DNA from: Myxococcales bacterium
GTDB lineage: Bacteria > Myxococcota > UBA796 > SXON01
Length of the DNA: 48,770 nucleotides
Assembly: GCA_009692585.1 (NCBI GenBank)
Contig: SHYX01000036.1
Span: 1 to 48,770 of the forward strand
Reading direction: 5' to 3'
Shown: piece after piece, positions 8,226-16,930 of the stretch
Numbering within the stretch: position 1 is the stretch's first letter
How the letters are laid out: the number at the start of each line of letters is the position of its first letter
Made by a program: the position numbers and the translations under genes
Notes under the pieces: model-generated
Databases searched by the model: none
The model's input: the letters and a program-made list of their open reading frames with translations, nothing else
What the model was told of the DNA's origin: nothing

Positions 8226-8741
8226 TCAATAGCTGCTCGGGTCGCCCACGAGGGTGGCATTCTGACTCTTCGTGGCGATGTACTCGGCGTAGTCCCCGTC
8301 ACCATCAACGTCGCAGATGCCGTGCACCGTGAAGTCGCCGTCCTCGACGGTCACCCAATACCCACCCCGGACCAGGCCGTCGGGCGACCAGCCGATGCGA
8401 TCCCAGTCGCCGCCACCTTCCCACGAGTGCGGAGTCTTGCCGATGACGCTGCGCGCCTGGGCCTCGCTGCCGACCTGCACGAAGTCATCGTAGGCCGCGT
8501 CGTATGCCAGCTGAGCCGTCTTGATGCCATCGACGTTACCCGGCACTTCGGCGCGCTTGGCTTTAAGGTCCATCGCCACGAAGTTAGGGATGGCGATCGC
8601 GGCGAGGATGCCGATGATGGGGATCAGCAAGCATAAGCCAAGGCCCATCACCACAAGCCCGACGCCGAGCCCGAGGGCGAGGCCGAGCCTGCCGGTCTTG
8701 CCCGACCCTGGTGCACGTGCTTCCGACGCTGAATCAGACAT
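8226..8741 (-). CDS. type IV pilin-like membrane protein without a normal prepilin site
   Basis: This is a 171-residue protein. The ATG at 8741 is chosen over one 5 codons upstream because the next 20 residues form a Ser/Ala/Gly-rich cytoplasmic stretch. A hydrophobic helix at about residues 22-55 ends in Ile-Ile-Gly-Ile-Leu-Ala-Ala-Ile-Ala-Ile-Pro-Asn-Phe, the hallmark of type IV pilins and type II secretion pseudopilins. The usual cleavage motif Gly-Phe-Thr-Leu-Ile-Glu and its essential Glu5 are absent; this part of the helix is Gly/Leu/Val. The C-terminal half is globular with two acidic Asp-Gly-Asp loops, as in pseudopilin heads. It lies between two damaged genes, 19 nt after one and 12 nt before the other. 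It may be a membrane-retained pilin derivative; function unknown. Confidence 0.72.
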   Translation of the reverse strand: MSDSASEARAPGSGKTGRLGLALGLGVGLVVMGLGLCLLIPIIGILAAIAIPNFVAMDLKAKRAEVPGNVDGIKTAQLAYDAAYDDFVQVGSEAQARSVIGKTPHSWEGGGDWDRIGWSPDGLVRGGYWVTVEDGDFTVHGICDVDGDGDYAEYIATKSQNATLVGDPSSY

Positions 8742-8760
8742 CCGATGCCTCACCAAACAG

Positions 8761-9287
8761 CTAACGCATCCACGGCCCCGGCGACTGCCACCGCGCCGCG
8801 GCCAGCTCCAAGATCACACTGTCCGACCACCCGCCGCCCCGGCAGAACGTGCGCGAGGCGCGATCGAACTCCTGGAAGCCCCGGCGAGCCACGAGCGCCA
8901 GACACGCATGGTTTTTGGGATCGACATCGACGACGACGCGGGGCATCAATCGCACCGAGAACGCCCGGTCAAGCAGAGCGGTCAGCGCCTCGCTGGCCAG
9001 GCCGCGCCGGTGGTGGCCGGGGTGGAGGATGAAGCCAGCTCCGGCTCCCGCCAGAAGCCCGCCTTGCCGATGACCCGGCCGTCCAACTCGACGATGCAGT
9101 CGTCGGTGCTGGTACCGGCGCGCGCGGCCACGATCATCGCGACGACCCAGGCCTCGGTCTGGGCGAGGGTGGCGTGCTGGAGGGTCGACCAGTGCCGCAT
9201 CGCGACTTCGTTGGACAAGACCTGGTGCATCGGCGGCGCGTCGGCCATGGTAGGCGGGCGTAGAACCAAGCGTTCGGTCCTGATCAT
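8761..9287 (-). pseudogene. GNAT (RimJ/RimL-type) acetyltransferase with a frameshift
   Basis: The ATG at 9287 starts 6 nt after the clpB stop and opens the typical N-terminus Met-Ile-Arg-Thr-Glu-Arg-Leu-Val-Leu-Arg. The frame is lost near 9038/9039. In the next frame the protein continues as Ala-Gly-Phe-Ile-Leu-His-Pro, then the acetyl-CoA P-loop Arg-Arg-Gly-Leu-Ala-Ser-Glu-Ala-Leu, and on to Asn-x-Ala-Cys-Leu-Ala-Leu-Val-Ala-Arg-Arg-Gly-Phe and a TAG at 8761. Adding one G after the GAG at 9041-9039 restores Glu-Pro-Glu-Ala-Gly-Phe and a 175-residue protein, the normal size for the family. As written, the product stops after 101 residues and lacks the cofactor site. This is either real decay or a single-base sequence error. 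Confidence 0.85.
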
Positions 9288-9293
9288 CTCCGG

Positions 9294-11894
9294 CTACGCG
9301 TCGGGCTCGGGCGGCGCCGGGACGCGAAGGAAGGTGATGTGTTCGTTCTCGACATCGACCTTCACGGTGTCGCCGGCGCTGTAGCCGCCGCTGACCATCG
9401 CCTTGGACATCGGGTTGAGTAGATGCTGTTGGATGGCGCGCTTGAGTGGGCGGGCGCCATAGGCGGGATCGAAGCCCGCCTCGGCGATGGCTTCCATCGC
9501 AGCGTCTGACAATTCTATTTTCAGTTGGCGGTCGGCCAGTAGCTTGCGCACCCGCTTGAGTTGGACGATCAGGATCTTGTCCATATCCTCCCGGCGCAAG
9601 GCATCGAAGATGGTGATGTCATCGATGCGGTTGAGGAACTCTGGCTTGAAGGCGCGACGCAGCTCGGCCAGGACCTCGACCTCCATCTTTGCCCGGTCGT
9701 TGGCGAGCTCCATGATGCGGTGGCTGCCCACGTTACTGGTCATGATCAGCACGGTGTTCTTGAAGTCGACCGTCCGGCCCTTGCTGTCGGTGAGGCGGCC
9801 GTCATCGAGGACCTGGAGCAGCACGTTGAACACATCCGGGTGGGCCTTCTCGATCTCGTCCAGCAACACCACGCTGTAGGGGCGTCGGCGCACCGCCTCG
9901 GTGAGTTGGCCCCCCTCGTCATACCCGACATAGCCGGGGGGCGCGCCGATCAGGCGGGCGACGGTGTGTTTCTCCATGTACTCGGACATGTCGATGCGCA
10001 CGATGTTGTTTTCGTCATCGAACAAAAACTCGGCGAGCGCCTTGGCCAGTTCGGTCTTGCCGACGCCCGTCGGCCCCAGGAAGATGAAGCTGCCAATCGG
10101 CCGATTTGGGTCCTGTAGACCGGCGCGAGCACGGCGCACCGCGTCCGACACCGCGACGATGGCCGTGTGCTGACCGATCACGCGTTGATGCAGGTTGTCT
10201 TCCATCGCCAGGAGCTTGACCTGCTCCGACTCCTTCAGTTTGGTCACCGGAACGCCGGTCCACTTGCTGACGACCAGCGCGATGTCCTCCTCGGTGACGC
10301 GCTCGCGGAGCACCCCACCGTCCTTCTGCAGCTCCGCAAGTCGCGCCGAAGCCGCGGCGACGGCTGCCTGTGCCGCCGGCAATTCCCCGAACTTGATGGC
10401 GCCGGCACTGGCATATTCACCGGCGCGCTCCATGCGCTCCAGGTGGTGTTGGAGGCTCTCGATCTTTTCGCGCTGGACGTTGATTTCGTCCAGCGCCGTC
10501 TTCTCCGCCTCCCACTTTCCGCGGAGACCGCGCGCTTCCTCGGTCTTGTCGGCGATCTCGTCGCGGAGGCGATTGGCGCGTTCTATCGCCGCCTTGTCCG
10601 TTTCCCGCGCCAGCGCCGCGAGCTCGACGTTGAGGCCGCGCACCGACCGCTCCAGGACATCGATCGGCTGGGGCAGTGACTCGATCTCCATCTTGAGGCG
10701 GCTGGCCGCTTCGTCGATGAGGTCGATCGCCTTGTCGGGCAGTTGCCGATCGTTGATGTAGCGGTCGGACATGTGGGCCGCGGCCAGAATGGCATCGTCG
10801 GTGATCTTGATGCCGTGATGGGTCTCGTACTTGTCCTTGATCCCCCGCAGGATGCGGATGGTGTCGGCCACCGACGGCTCCGCGACGAAGACGGGCTGAA
10901 AGCGCCTCTCCAGGGCCTTGTCCTTCTCGATGTGTTTGCGGTACTCGTCGAGCGTGGTGGCGCCCAGGCATCGGAGTTCACCGCGGGCCAACGCCGGCTT
11001 GAGCATGTTGCCCGCGTCCATCGAACCCTCTGACTTCCCGGCCCCGACCACCGTGTGCAGCTCGTCGATGAACAGGATGATTCGGCCGTGGCTGGCCTCG
11101 ATTTCGGTCAGCACCGCCTTGAGTCGCTCTTCGAACTCGCCGCGGTACTTGGCACCGGCGATGAGCGCCGCCATGTCGAGCGACAAGACGTCCTTGTTCT
11201 TGAGCGATTCGGGCACGTCGTCGTTGGCGATTCGCTGCGCGATGCCCTCGACGATGGCGGTCTTTCCGACGCCGGGATCCCCGATCAGCACCGGATTGTT
11301 TTTGCTGCGCCGGCTGAGCACCTGCAGGGTGCGGCGGATCTCGTCGTCCCGGCCCACCACGGGGTCGAGCTTGCCCTCCCGCGCCATCGCCGTCATGTCG
11401 CGCGCGTACTTCTTGAGCGCGTCGAGCTGCTGCTCGGACTCCTCGCCGGTGACCTTCTGGCCCTTGCGGATCACCTGGAGGGCGTTGAGCACACGCTCGC
11501 GGGTGACACCGTAGTCGAGGAGAAGCTGCTTGGACTTGTCGCCGGCATCGCACAGGCCGACCAGGAAGAGCTCGGTGCTGACATGGCTGTCACCGAGCGT
11601 GCGCGCCTCCTTGTCGGCGCTGTCGAGCGCCGCCTGAAAGCTGCGCGCCAACGCTGCCTGCGAACCGCCGCTCACTTTTGGGAGCTCGTCGACGAGCTTG
11701 GCGGCGGCCCGGCTCAGCCCGGGAACATCGACGCCGATCTGACTCAGGATGCTCGGGGCCACCCCCTTTTCCTGGGTCAGGAGCACCAGGAGGAGGTGTT
11801 GGGGCCGGATTTCCGGATTCCCCATCTTTCCCGCCATGTTCTGGGCATCAGAGATGGCTTCGCGAGCCTTGACGGTGAACCGTTCGAACTTCAT
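9294..11894 (-). CDS. clpB: ClpB disaggregase
   Basis: This 866-residue AAA+ chaperone works with DnaK to extract polypeptides from aggregates in the cytoplasm. The order is canonical: Clp-N repeats (1-145), NBD1 with Walker A Gly205-Thr212 and Walker B Phe-Ile-Asp-Glu at 275-278, the coiled-coil middle domain (about 400-530), and NBD2 with Gly-Pro-Thr-Gly-Val-Gly-Lys-Thr and the C-terminal D2-small domain. Length is the usual 850-870. The ATG at 11894 has AAAGGTGA upstream. No CIRCE element or clear heat-shock promoter is visible in the 85 nt to the divergent gene. It is the first gene of a minus-strand operon with the GNAT, pilin-like and SDR genes. Confidence 0.97.
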   Translation of the reverse strand: MKFERFTVKAREAISDAQNMAGKMGNPEIRPQHLLLVLLTQEKGVAPSILSQIGVDVPGLSRAAAKLVDELPKVSGGSQAALARSFQAALDSADKEARTLGDSHVSTELFLVGLCDAGDKSKQLLLDYGVTRERVLNALQVIRKGQKVTGEESEQQLDALKKYARDMTAMAREGKLDPVVGRDDEIRRTLQVLSRRSKNNPVLIGDPGVGKTAIVEGIAQRIANDDVPESLKNKDVLSLDMAALIAGAKYRGEFEERLKAVLTEIEASHGRIILFIDELHTVVGAGKSEGSMDAGNMLKPALARGELRCLGATTLDEYRKHIEKDKALERRFQPVFVAEPSVADTIRILRGIKDKYETHHGIKITDDAILAAAHMSDRYINDRQLPDKAIDLIDEAASRLKMEIESLPQPIDVLERSVRGLNVELAALARETDKAAIERANRLRDEIADKTEEARGLRGKWEAEKTALDEINVQREKIESLQHHLERMERAGEYASAGAIKFGELPAAQAAVAAASARLAELQKDGGVLRERVTEEDIALVVSKWTGVPVTKLKESEQVKLLAMEDNLHQRVIGQHTAIVAVSDAVRRARAGLQDPNRPIGSFIFLGPTGVGKTELAKALAEFLFDDENNIVRIDMSEYMEKHTVARLIGAPPGYVGYDEGGQLTEAVRRRPYSVVLLDEIEKAHPDVFNVLLQVLDDGRLTDSKGRTVDFKNTVLIMTSNVGSHRIMELANDRAKMEVEVLAELRRAFKPEFLNRIDDITIFDALRREDMDKILIVQLKRVRKLLADRQLKIELSDAAMEAIAEAGFDPAYGARPLKRAIQQHLLNPMSKAMVSGGYSAGDTVKVDVENEHITFLRVPAPPEPDA

Positions 11895-11979
11895 GTCTCA
11901 CCTTTAGCCTGAGCACAGGCACCGGGCGCGGTTCGGGCATCGGCCCATCCGTTACAATGTCCTCCCGCTCGGCAAACCA

Positions 11980-12483
11980 GTGCTCGCCGTCCTCTCGCTC
12001 CTCGCCTGCGCCGAACCGCCGCCGGCCGTCACCGCGCCAGATGCTCACTCCTGGAACGACGAGGCCGACCTGGTGGTGCGCGGCTTGGACGAGGTCCAGT
12101 CCTTGTGGGAGTCGGGCCAACGCCCGGCGGCCAAGACGCTCGCGGATCGGGTCTACACCGAGCGCTTCGAGCCTCGCATGGAGCGCGCCCTCCGCGGGAT
12201 CGAGGGGCCACAGGCGGCAGCACAGGTCGAGTACGCCTTCGGCCAGCTGATCCTGGTCCTTGACGGGAAAGACCGTGCGCGGGTGGAAGAACGCGTCGAC
12301 ACGCTGGCGCTCCGGATCCGCTCGATCGCGGAAGCCGCCGATCGGGCCTTTCCGCCTCCCGGCCAGGCGGCCGCGCCTCCGGCTCCGCCCGCGGATGTCC
12401 GCCCCGTCGTGCCCGACGTTCCTCCCGCCTGGGAAGCCGCCGAACCCCTCGGCGAGCCCGCCGCGCCCCCTCCTGAGGGCTGA
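11980..12483 (+). CDS. small helical lipoprotein with Pro/Ala-rich tail
   Basis: This is a 167-residue protein starting with GTG at 11980. Its hydrophobic leader ends Leu-Leu-Ala-Cys (Cys10), so it is probably lipidated. Residues 25-120 are mostly helical, with conserved-looking aromatic and acidic positions. The pattern weakly recalls the helical N-terminal domain attached to FTR1-type iron permeases, but I cannot confirm that. The last 45 residues are Pro/Ala-rich and probably disordered. A TACAAT lies 22 nt upstream of the start but has no good -35 box. The gene is divergent from clpB. Function unknown. Confidence 0.6.
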   Translation: MLAVLSLLACAEPPPAVTAPDAHSWNDEADLVVRGLDEVQSLWESGQRPAAKTLADRVYTERFEPRMERALRGIEGPQAAAQVEYAFGQLILVLDGKDRARVEERVDTLALRIRSIAEAADRAFPPPGQAAAPPAPPADVRPVVPDVPPAWEAAEPLGEPAAPPPEG

Positions 12484-12553
12484 CGCGACCGACATTCCTT
12501 ACTGGAAGAGTTGCAGTCCGATGATGGGTCAGACATCCTGATGGGAGACCCCC

Positions 12554-13324
12554 ATGCTCCTCGGCCTCATGATCGCCTGCCTCCCGGACCACGAGCCCGC
12601 GCCGGCGGCGCGCTGGCCCATGCCGGGCACGGCGGTCACGGTGGAGATCAACGCCCGCCTGGACGGCAGCGGACGAGCCACGACCTGGGACGCGGCCGCC
12701 TGGGCCGACTCCGCGGCACCCGCCACCGGCCGCGGGTGCCGGGTGGTGCCGACCCGGAACGCCGGCGACCTCGCCGCGGTCGACGTGACTGCGCCCGCAG
12801 GCGCTCGCCTCGCCAACCAGGCCGGGATGCTGGCCACCGCCGGTCCGCTGAGCACCCACGACGCCCGATGGCAGGTCGGCGACGCCGCACTCCTGTGGCA
12901 GGACGGCAGCCGCACGCGCCTGGACGGCGCCGTTCGCTTCGGGGACGGGCCCGAGCTGACGGGCGTCCATCCGGACGGCGACGGCGGCGTGGTGGTCAGC
13001 TTCACCCGGCGCGCGGAAGAGCGGGTGGAGCTGGATTCGATCAACGCCGCGGGCGCCCAGGTGCGCTGCACCGGCGGCACCGAGACCCTCGTGGTCCCGT
13101 GGACCGCGCTGGATCCCGCCCGCCCGCTCGCGACGCTGCGCGCCGTGCGCGAGTCGCTGGTGGTGGCGCCCAACGCCGCGCGCGTTCGGGTCGTCGCCGC
13201 CGTGGAGCTGGTGGTGTCGCTGATGGAGTTCCGCTACTCCAAGCGGCTCGGCGCTCCGCCGCCGCCCGGACGCCCGGCCTGGGAACCACGCCGGCTCATC
13301 AAGGTGCGGCCCAGCCGCGGCTGA
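12554..13324 (+). CDS. hypothetical lipoprotein
   Basis: This is a 256-residue protein. The ATG at 12554 follows a GGGAGA ribosome site and begins a very short leader with the lipobox Leu-Met-Ile-Ala-Cys (Cys9). The body is beta-rich by residue pattern and has two Cys near residues 60 and 175 that could pair. I recognise no family. The C-terminus is Pro/Arg-rich and basic. It is 70 nt downstream of another lipoprotein gene on the same strand and may be co-transcribed. It ends 12 nt before the convergent prepilin peptidase gene. Confidence 0.6.
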   Translation: MLLGLMIACLPDHEPAPAARWPMPGTAVTVEINARLDGSGRATTWDAAAWADSAAPATGRGCRVVPTRNAGDLAAVDVTAPAGARLANQAGMLATAGPLSTHDARWQVGDAALLWQDGSRTRLDGAVRFGDGPELTGVHPDGDGGVVVSFTRRAEERVELDSINAAGAQVRCTGGTETLVVPWTALDPARPLATLRAVRESLVVAPNAARVRVVAAVELVVSLMEFRYSKRLGAPPPPGRPAWEPRRLIKVRPSRG

Positions 13325-13336
13325 CCGATTCGCGCC

Positions 13337-14170
13337 CTACAGCAGATGGGCCCCCCATCGCAGCGCGATGGCCCGCCCGAAGAAACACCAGACCAGAGCG
13401 CCGAGGCCCAGAAAGGGGCCGAACGGGATGGCCAGCTTCAAGCCCCTTCGCAGAATGAGGACCGCGCCGACCCCGACCAGGCTCCCGGTGACGCTCCCGA
13501 TCATCAGGATCCCGGCCACACCCGGGAAGGCGCCGAACCAGGCGCCGAACATCGCCAGGAGCTTCGCGTCGCCCCAGCCCATCCCCTCCTCGCGGCGCAC
13601 CACCCAGTACAGGCCGATGACCGAGGCCAGGAGGCCGCCCCCCACGAGCGCGCCGATCACCGACTGCTGCCAGGTCGGTGAGCCCTCGTAGCCCAACCAG
13701 CCCAGGAGGGCCGCACCGCCGACCCCGACCGGCACGCTGTAGATGCTGAATTCGTCGGGTATGATCTTGTGCTGGAGGTCGGTGAAGGTCATCGCCAGGA
13801 CCGCGAACAAGAGCCACCCGTACCACACCACGGCGACCACATGCGGCGCGTCGAAATAGACGATGTCGCCGACGACGTGGCGGAAGAGCAGCACCATCAG
13901 CACCCCGAAGGTGGCCTCGACCAGCGGGTACAGCGGGGAGATCGGCGCCCGGCAGGCGCGACACCGGCCACGCAACCACATCCACGCCAGCACCGGCACG
14001 TTGTCGTAGGGTTTGATCGGCGCCGCGCACTTCGGACACGCGGAGCCCGGGTGGACTACCGAGCGGTCCTCCGGCATCCGGGCAATGCACACGTTCATGA
14101 ACGAGCCGAAGAGCAGGCCGAAGACGCCCGCGAAGAGCTGGAGCATCACCCAGGCGCCCTGTGCCGTCAT
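13337..14170 (-). CDS. pilD: prepilin peptidase (A24 family)
   Basis: This 277-residue polytopic inner-membrane aspartic protease cleaves type IV prepilins and pseudopilins and N-methylates the new terminus. The N-terminal methylase-like domain has a zinc-binding Cys tetrad, Cys45-x2-Cys48 and Cys70-x2-Cys73. The catalytic aspartates are Asp131 in Thr-Asp-Leu-Gln and Asp201 in Gly-Trp-Gly-Asp-Ala-Lys. About eight hydrophobic segments are visible. The ATG overlaps the stop of the upstream aminotransferase gene (ATGA), so translation is probably coupled. It is the last gene of a six-gene overlapping operon that contains no pilin genes. The pilin-like protein 5 kb away lacks the site this enzyme recognises. 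Confidence 0.93.
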   Translation of the reverse strand: MTAQGAWVMLQLFAGVFGLLFGSFMNVCIARMPEDRSVVHPGSACPKCAAPIKPYDNVPVLAWMWLRGRCRACRAPISPLYPLVEATFGVLMVLLFRHVVGDIVYFDAPHVVAVVWYGWLLFAVLAMTFTDLQHKIIPDEFSIYSVPVGVGGAALLGWLGYEGSPTWQQSVIGALVGGGLLASVIGLYWVVRREEGMGWGDAKLLAMFGAWFGAFPGVAGILMIGSVTGSLVGVGAVLILRRGLKLAIPFGPFLGLGALVWCFFGRAIALRWGAHLL

Positions 14171-15222
14171 CGACTCTGCCTCCCGAAGGCGTCGACCACG
14201 CGGTCGACCTCGGACTCGGTCAGGCCCTCGTGCACCGGGATGGCAAACGAATCGGCGCAGAACGCGTCAGCGTTCGGCGTGGGTGCGCGCGGGTACCCGG
14301 CGAGCGCCGGCTGCGACGACAACGACCTCGGATAGTAGAGCGCGGTCTCCACACCGGCGGCGCCGAGGGCCGATCGCACGCGGTCGCGATCGGGCATGCG
14401 GACCACGTAGTGGTGCACCGGGTGGCTGGAATGGCGAGGCAGCCGCCGAATCCAAAGAGGCAGCTCGGCATCGTAGCGGGCCGCGGTCCGACGCCGTGCG
14501 GCTACGCGCGCCGGGAGGTCGGGCAGGTGGGCCAGGAGCACCGCCGCCTGGACCGCGTCCATCCGACTGTTGGCGCCAACCACGCCCCGGACGAGGTCAT
14601 GTTCGTAGGGGGAGGCCATGCCATGGTGGGTGAGGCGGAGGAGCGCCGCCTCGGTTTCGGGGTCGTCGGTGAGCACCAGGCCGGCGTCGCCCGCCGCGCC
14701 CAGGGTCTTGGTCGGGTAGAAGCTCACCGCCCCGATGTGGCCGTGCTTGGGGGCCGGCGAACCCCCGGCGCACTGAGCGAGGTCGTCCAGAATGGGACAC
14801 GCCAGCGCCGGGAGCGGGCACGGCTCCCCGTAGAGGTGGACCGCGATGACCGCTCGGGTCCGAGGGGTCAGCGGGAGGGTCGCCGCATCGAGCAGCGGCA
14901 GGTCCGCCCGCACATCCGCGACCACGGGGACCGCACCCGCCCGGACGACGGCCCCGGCGGTCGCGAAGAAGGTGACCGCGGGGACGATCACCTCGTCACC
15001 TGGGCGCACTCCCAACGCCAGGAGGGCGTAGATCAGCGCGTCCGTCCCACTGTTGACGCCGACACCGTAGCGCCATCCAAACGTTTCAGCAAGACGATGT
15101 CTCGCTTCATCGACGACCGGACCGTCGACGTAGCGACCGGACCGGAGCACGGCCAGCACCCCCGCCTCTACCGCCGCCGCCACCCTGCCGTGCCGGCCGA
15201 CGGTGTCGGCCATGCGGATCAC
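14167..15222 (-). CDS. DegT/DnrJ/EryC1/StrS-family PLP aminotransferase
   Basis: This is a 351-residue PLP enzyme of the sugar-aminotransferase family. These usually transaminate nucleotide-linked keto-sugars for surface polysaccharides or glycosylation. Visible features are Ser-Gly-Thr-Asp-Ala near residue 60 for phosphate binding, an aspartate pair near 146-147, and the PLP lysine Lys172 in Ser-Phe-Tyr-Pro-Thr-Lys-Thr. The GTG at 15222 overlaps the permease stop (GTGA); an ATG at 15213 is the alternative start. Both ends are translationally coupled to neighbours. No sugar epimerase or glycosyltransferase genes are nearby, so the substrate is open. Confidence 0.88.
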   Translation of the reverse strand: MIRMADTVGRHGRVAAAVEAGVLAVLRSGRYVDGPVVDEARHRLAETFGWRYGVGVNSGTDALIYALLALGVRPGDEVIVPAVTFFATAGAVVRAGAVPVVADVRADLPLLDAATLPLTPRTRAVIAVHLYGEPCPLPALACPILDDLAQCAGGSPAPKHGHIGAVSFYPTKTLGAAGDAGLVLTDDPETEAALLRLTHHGMASPYEHDLVRGVVGANSRMDAVQAAVLLAHLPDLPARVAARRRTAARYDAELPLWIRRLPRHSSHPVHHYVVRMPDRDRVRSALGAAGVETALYYPRSLSSQPALAGYPRAPTPNADAFCADSFAIPVHEGLTESEVDRVVDAFGRQSR

Positions 15223-15986
15223 TTGAAGTCTCGTTTCTCGAATACGATCATCGCCACCGCGAGCACCGCGGCCGTGTAGCCGAAACCATAGACGCAGGAC
15301 CACCCGATCTCGGTCCAGCGAACGGCGATCCCATGGACGGCCTCGCTGCGGAGGTTGAAGGTCTCGAGGTTGGGCACGACCCGGTAGAGCACCTCGAGCA
15401 GCGTCTTGAACGGCCCCGGCTCAGCACGTTCGGCAAAAAGGAACAGGTCGTCGGCAAAGTGTCCGATGAGGTAGATGCACAGACTGTAGACCGTCGCCGT
15501 CATCGGAGCCGCAAAGGTCGAAAAGAGCGTGGCCCACGCGCAGACCAGGGACAGCTCGACCAACAGCATGCCCATCGACACGTACACCGGGAGGCCGGGT
15601 ACGCCCTGTTGCATGCCGATCACGACCGTGTACAGGAGCGTCAGCAGCACCACCTCGACGGCAAGGGTGATCCACAAGCCCAGGTATTTGCCCAACAAGA
15701 GCTGCCAGCGGGGAATCGGCTTGCTGGCGAGGGTGTAGATCGTCCGGCGTTCGATCTCCTTGTAGACCAGGCCGATTCCCAGGAACAACGCGATGATGCC
15801 CGCCAGGAGGCTCACCCCGCCCAGCGCGACGCCGCGCACGACCTTCTCGGTGTCGCCGATCGAGATCTCCCGGAGGGCGAGCGACAGGCCGAGGAGCAGC
15901 ACGGCGAAGAGCAGGATGCTGTTGAGGACGCGGTCCCGGACCGCCTCGCGGAAGGTGCTGGTCGCGATGACCCAGATGCGGCTCAT
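15219..15986 (-). CDS. ABC-2-type transporter permease
   Basis: This is a 255-residue integral membrane protein with about six hydrophobic segments and the N-terminal Phe-Arg-Glu-Ala-Val-Arg-Asp-Arg motif common in ABC-2 permeases of the NosY/GldF-like group. A cytoplasmic Glu-Arg-Arg-Thr-Ile-Tyr-Thr-Leu-Ala-Ser-Lys-Pro coupling loop lies near residue 80. Its ATG overlaps the ATPase stop (ATGA), so the two form one transporter. The substrate is unknown. Similar pairs export lipids, polysaccharides or peptides, or serve gliding machinery. Its own stop overlaps the aminotransferase start. Confidence 0.88.
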   Translation of the reverse strand: MSRIWVIATSTFREAVRDRVLNSILLFAVLLLGLSLALREISIGDTEKVVRGVALGGVSLLAGIIALFLGIGLVYKEIERRTIYTLASKPIPRWQLLLGKYLGLWITLAVEVVLLTLLYTVVIGMQQGVPGLPVYVSMGMLLVELSLVCAWATLFSTFAAPMTATVYSLCIYLIGHFADDLFLFAERAEPGPFKTLLEVLYRVVPNLETFNLRSEAVHGIAVRWTEIGWSCVYGFGYTAAVLAVAMIVFEKRDFK

Positions 15987-16930
15987 GCCAGCACCCCGAG
16001 GCGTTTTTCGTTGACCAGCCGCGCGCGCTCCACTTCGTCGAGAAACACGTCTTCCAAGGTGCGGGTGTTGCGATGCACCGAAAGCACGCCGCCCCCCGCC
16101 GCGTGAACCCCGCGGATGACGGCGTCGACGTCGCTGGCCGCCACGCGCACCGTCGTGGAGTCGGCCGTGCCGGCGACGCGTTGGGCGCCGGGGAGCTCGG
16201 CGCCGCCCGCGTAGGTGATGTCGACCGTGAGCGAGGACGACCCAATCAGCTCGGGCAAGGTCCCCACGCCGCGCAAGGAGCCGGCGACCACGATGGCGAC
16301 ACGCTCACAGATGCTCTCCACGTCGCTGAGGATGTGGCTGGAGAAGAAGACCGTCCGCCCCCGCTCCTTCTCCTCGACGATGATGTCGCGCACCAGCACC
16401 CGCCCGATGGGGTCGAGGCCCGACATCGGCTCATCCAAGACGACGAGTCGAGGATCCGCGACCAACGCCTGCGCAATTCCAGCGCGTTGAAGCATGCCTT
16501 TACTGAACTTGCGCAGCGGTACGTTTCGGAAGCGCTCCAGGCCGACCCGGGCGAGCAACGCGGTGATGCGACCGGTACGCTCGGTGGCCGGCACTTCGGA
16601 AAGCCTTGCGTAGAACTCCAAGAACTCCCAGGCGGTGAGGTGCTCGTAGAAGTAGGGGCGCTCGGGCATGAAGCCCACGCTCCGCCGGCTGTCGGGCTGC
16701 TCGATGGGCACACCGAAGATCCACGCCCGACCCGCGGTCGGCGCCTGAAGTCCCATCAGCATCTTGATCGACGTCGTCTTACCGGCGCCATTCGGACCTA
16801 CAAATCCGAAGGCGCCACCCTCGGGAACGTCGAAGCTGAGCTTCTCCAGGCCGACGAAGGGTCGGCGCAGGAAACCGGACAGGTAGGTCTTGCCAAGGTT
16901 CTCGGTGCGGATGGCAGGCGTCATCGTCAC
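15983..16930 (-). CDS. ABC transporter ATP-binding protein
   Basis: This is a 315-residue nucleotide-binding subunit. Walker A is Gly45-Pro-Asn-Gly-Ala-Gly-Lys-Thr52. The signature is a variant, Phe-Ser-Lys-Gly-Met, as in many ABC-2 systems, followed by Walker B Leu-Val-Val-Leu-Asp-Glu-Pro. The region after residue 230 is a DrrA-like C-terminal extension. The GTG at 16930 overlaps the stop of the SPASM gene (GTGA) and has GAGGG upstream. An ATG two codons later is equally possible. It works with the overlapping permease gene downstream. Confidence 0.92.
   Translation of the reverse strand: MTMTPAIRTENLGKTYLSGFLRRPFVGLEKLSFDVPEGGAFGFVGPNGAGKTTSIKMLMGLQAPTAGRAWIFGVPIEQPDSRRSVGFMPERPYFYEHLTAWEFLEFYARLSEVPATERTGRITALLARVGLERFRNVPLRKFSKGMLQRAGIAQALVADPRLVVLDEPMSGLDPIGRVLVRDIIVEEKERGRTVFFSSHILSDVESICERVAIVVAGSLRGVGTLPELIGSSSLTVDITYAGGAELPGAQRVAGTADSTTVRVAASDVDAVIRGVHAAGGGVLSVHRNTRTLEDVFLDEVERARLVNEKRLGVLA

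Noticed and set aside
11953..11958. TACAAT as a -10 box for the small helical lipoprotein
   Set aside because: No acceptable -35 hexamer lies 16-18 nt upstream, so I did not call a promoter.
11895..11979. CIRCE or heat-shock sigma element upstream of clpB
   Set aside because: No TTAGCACTC-N9-GAGTGCTAA or clear sigma32-like pair is present in the divergent region.
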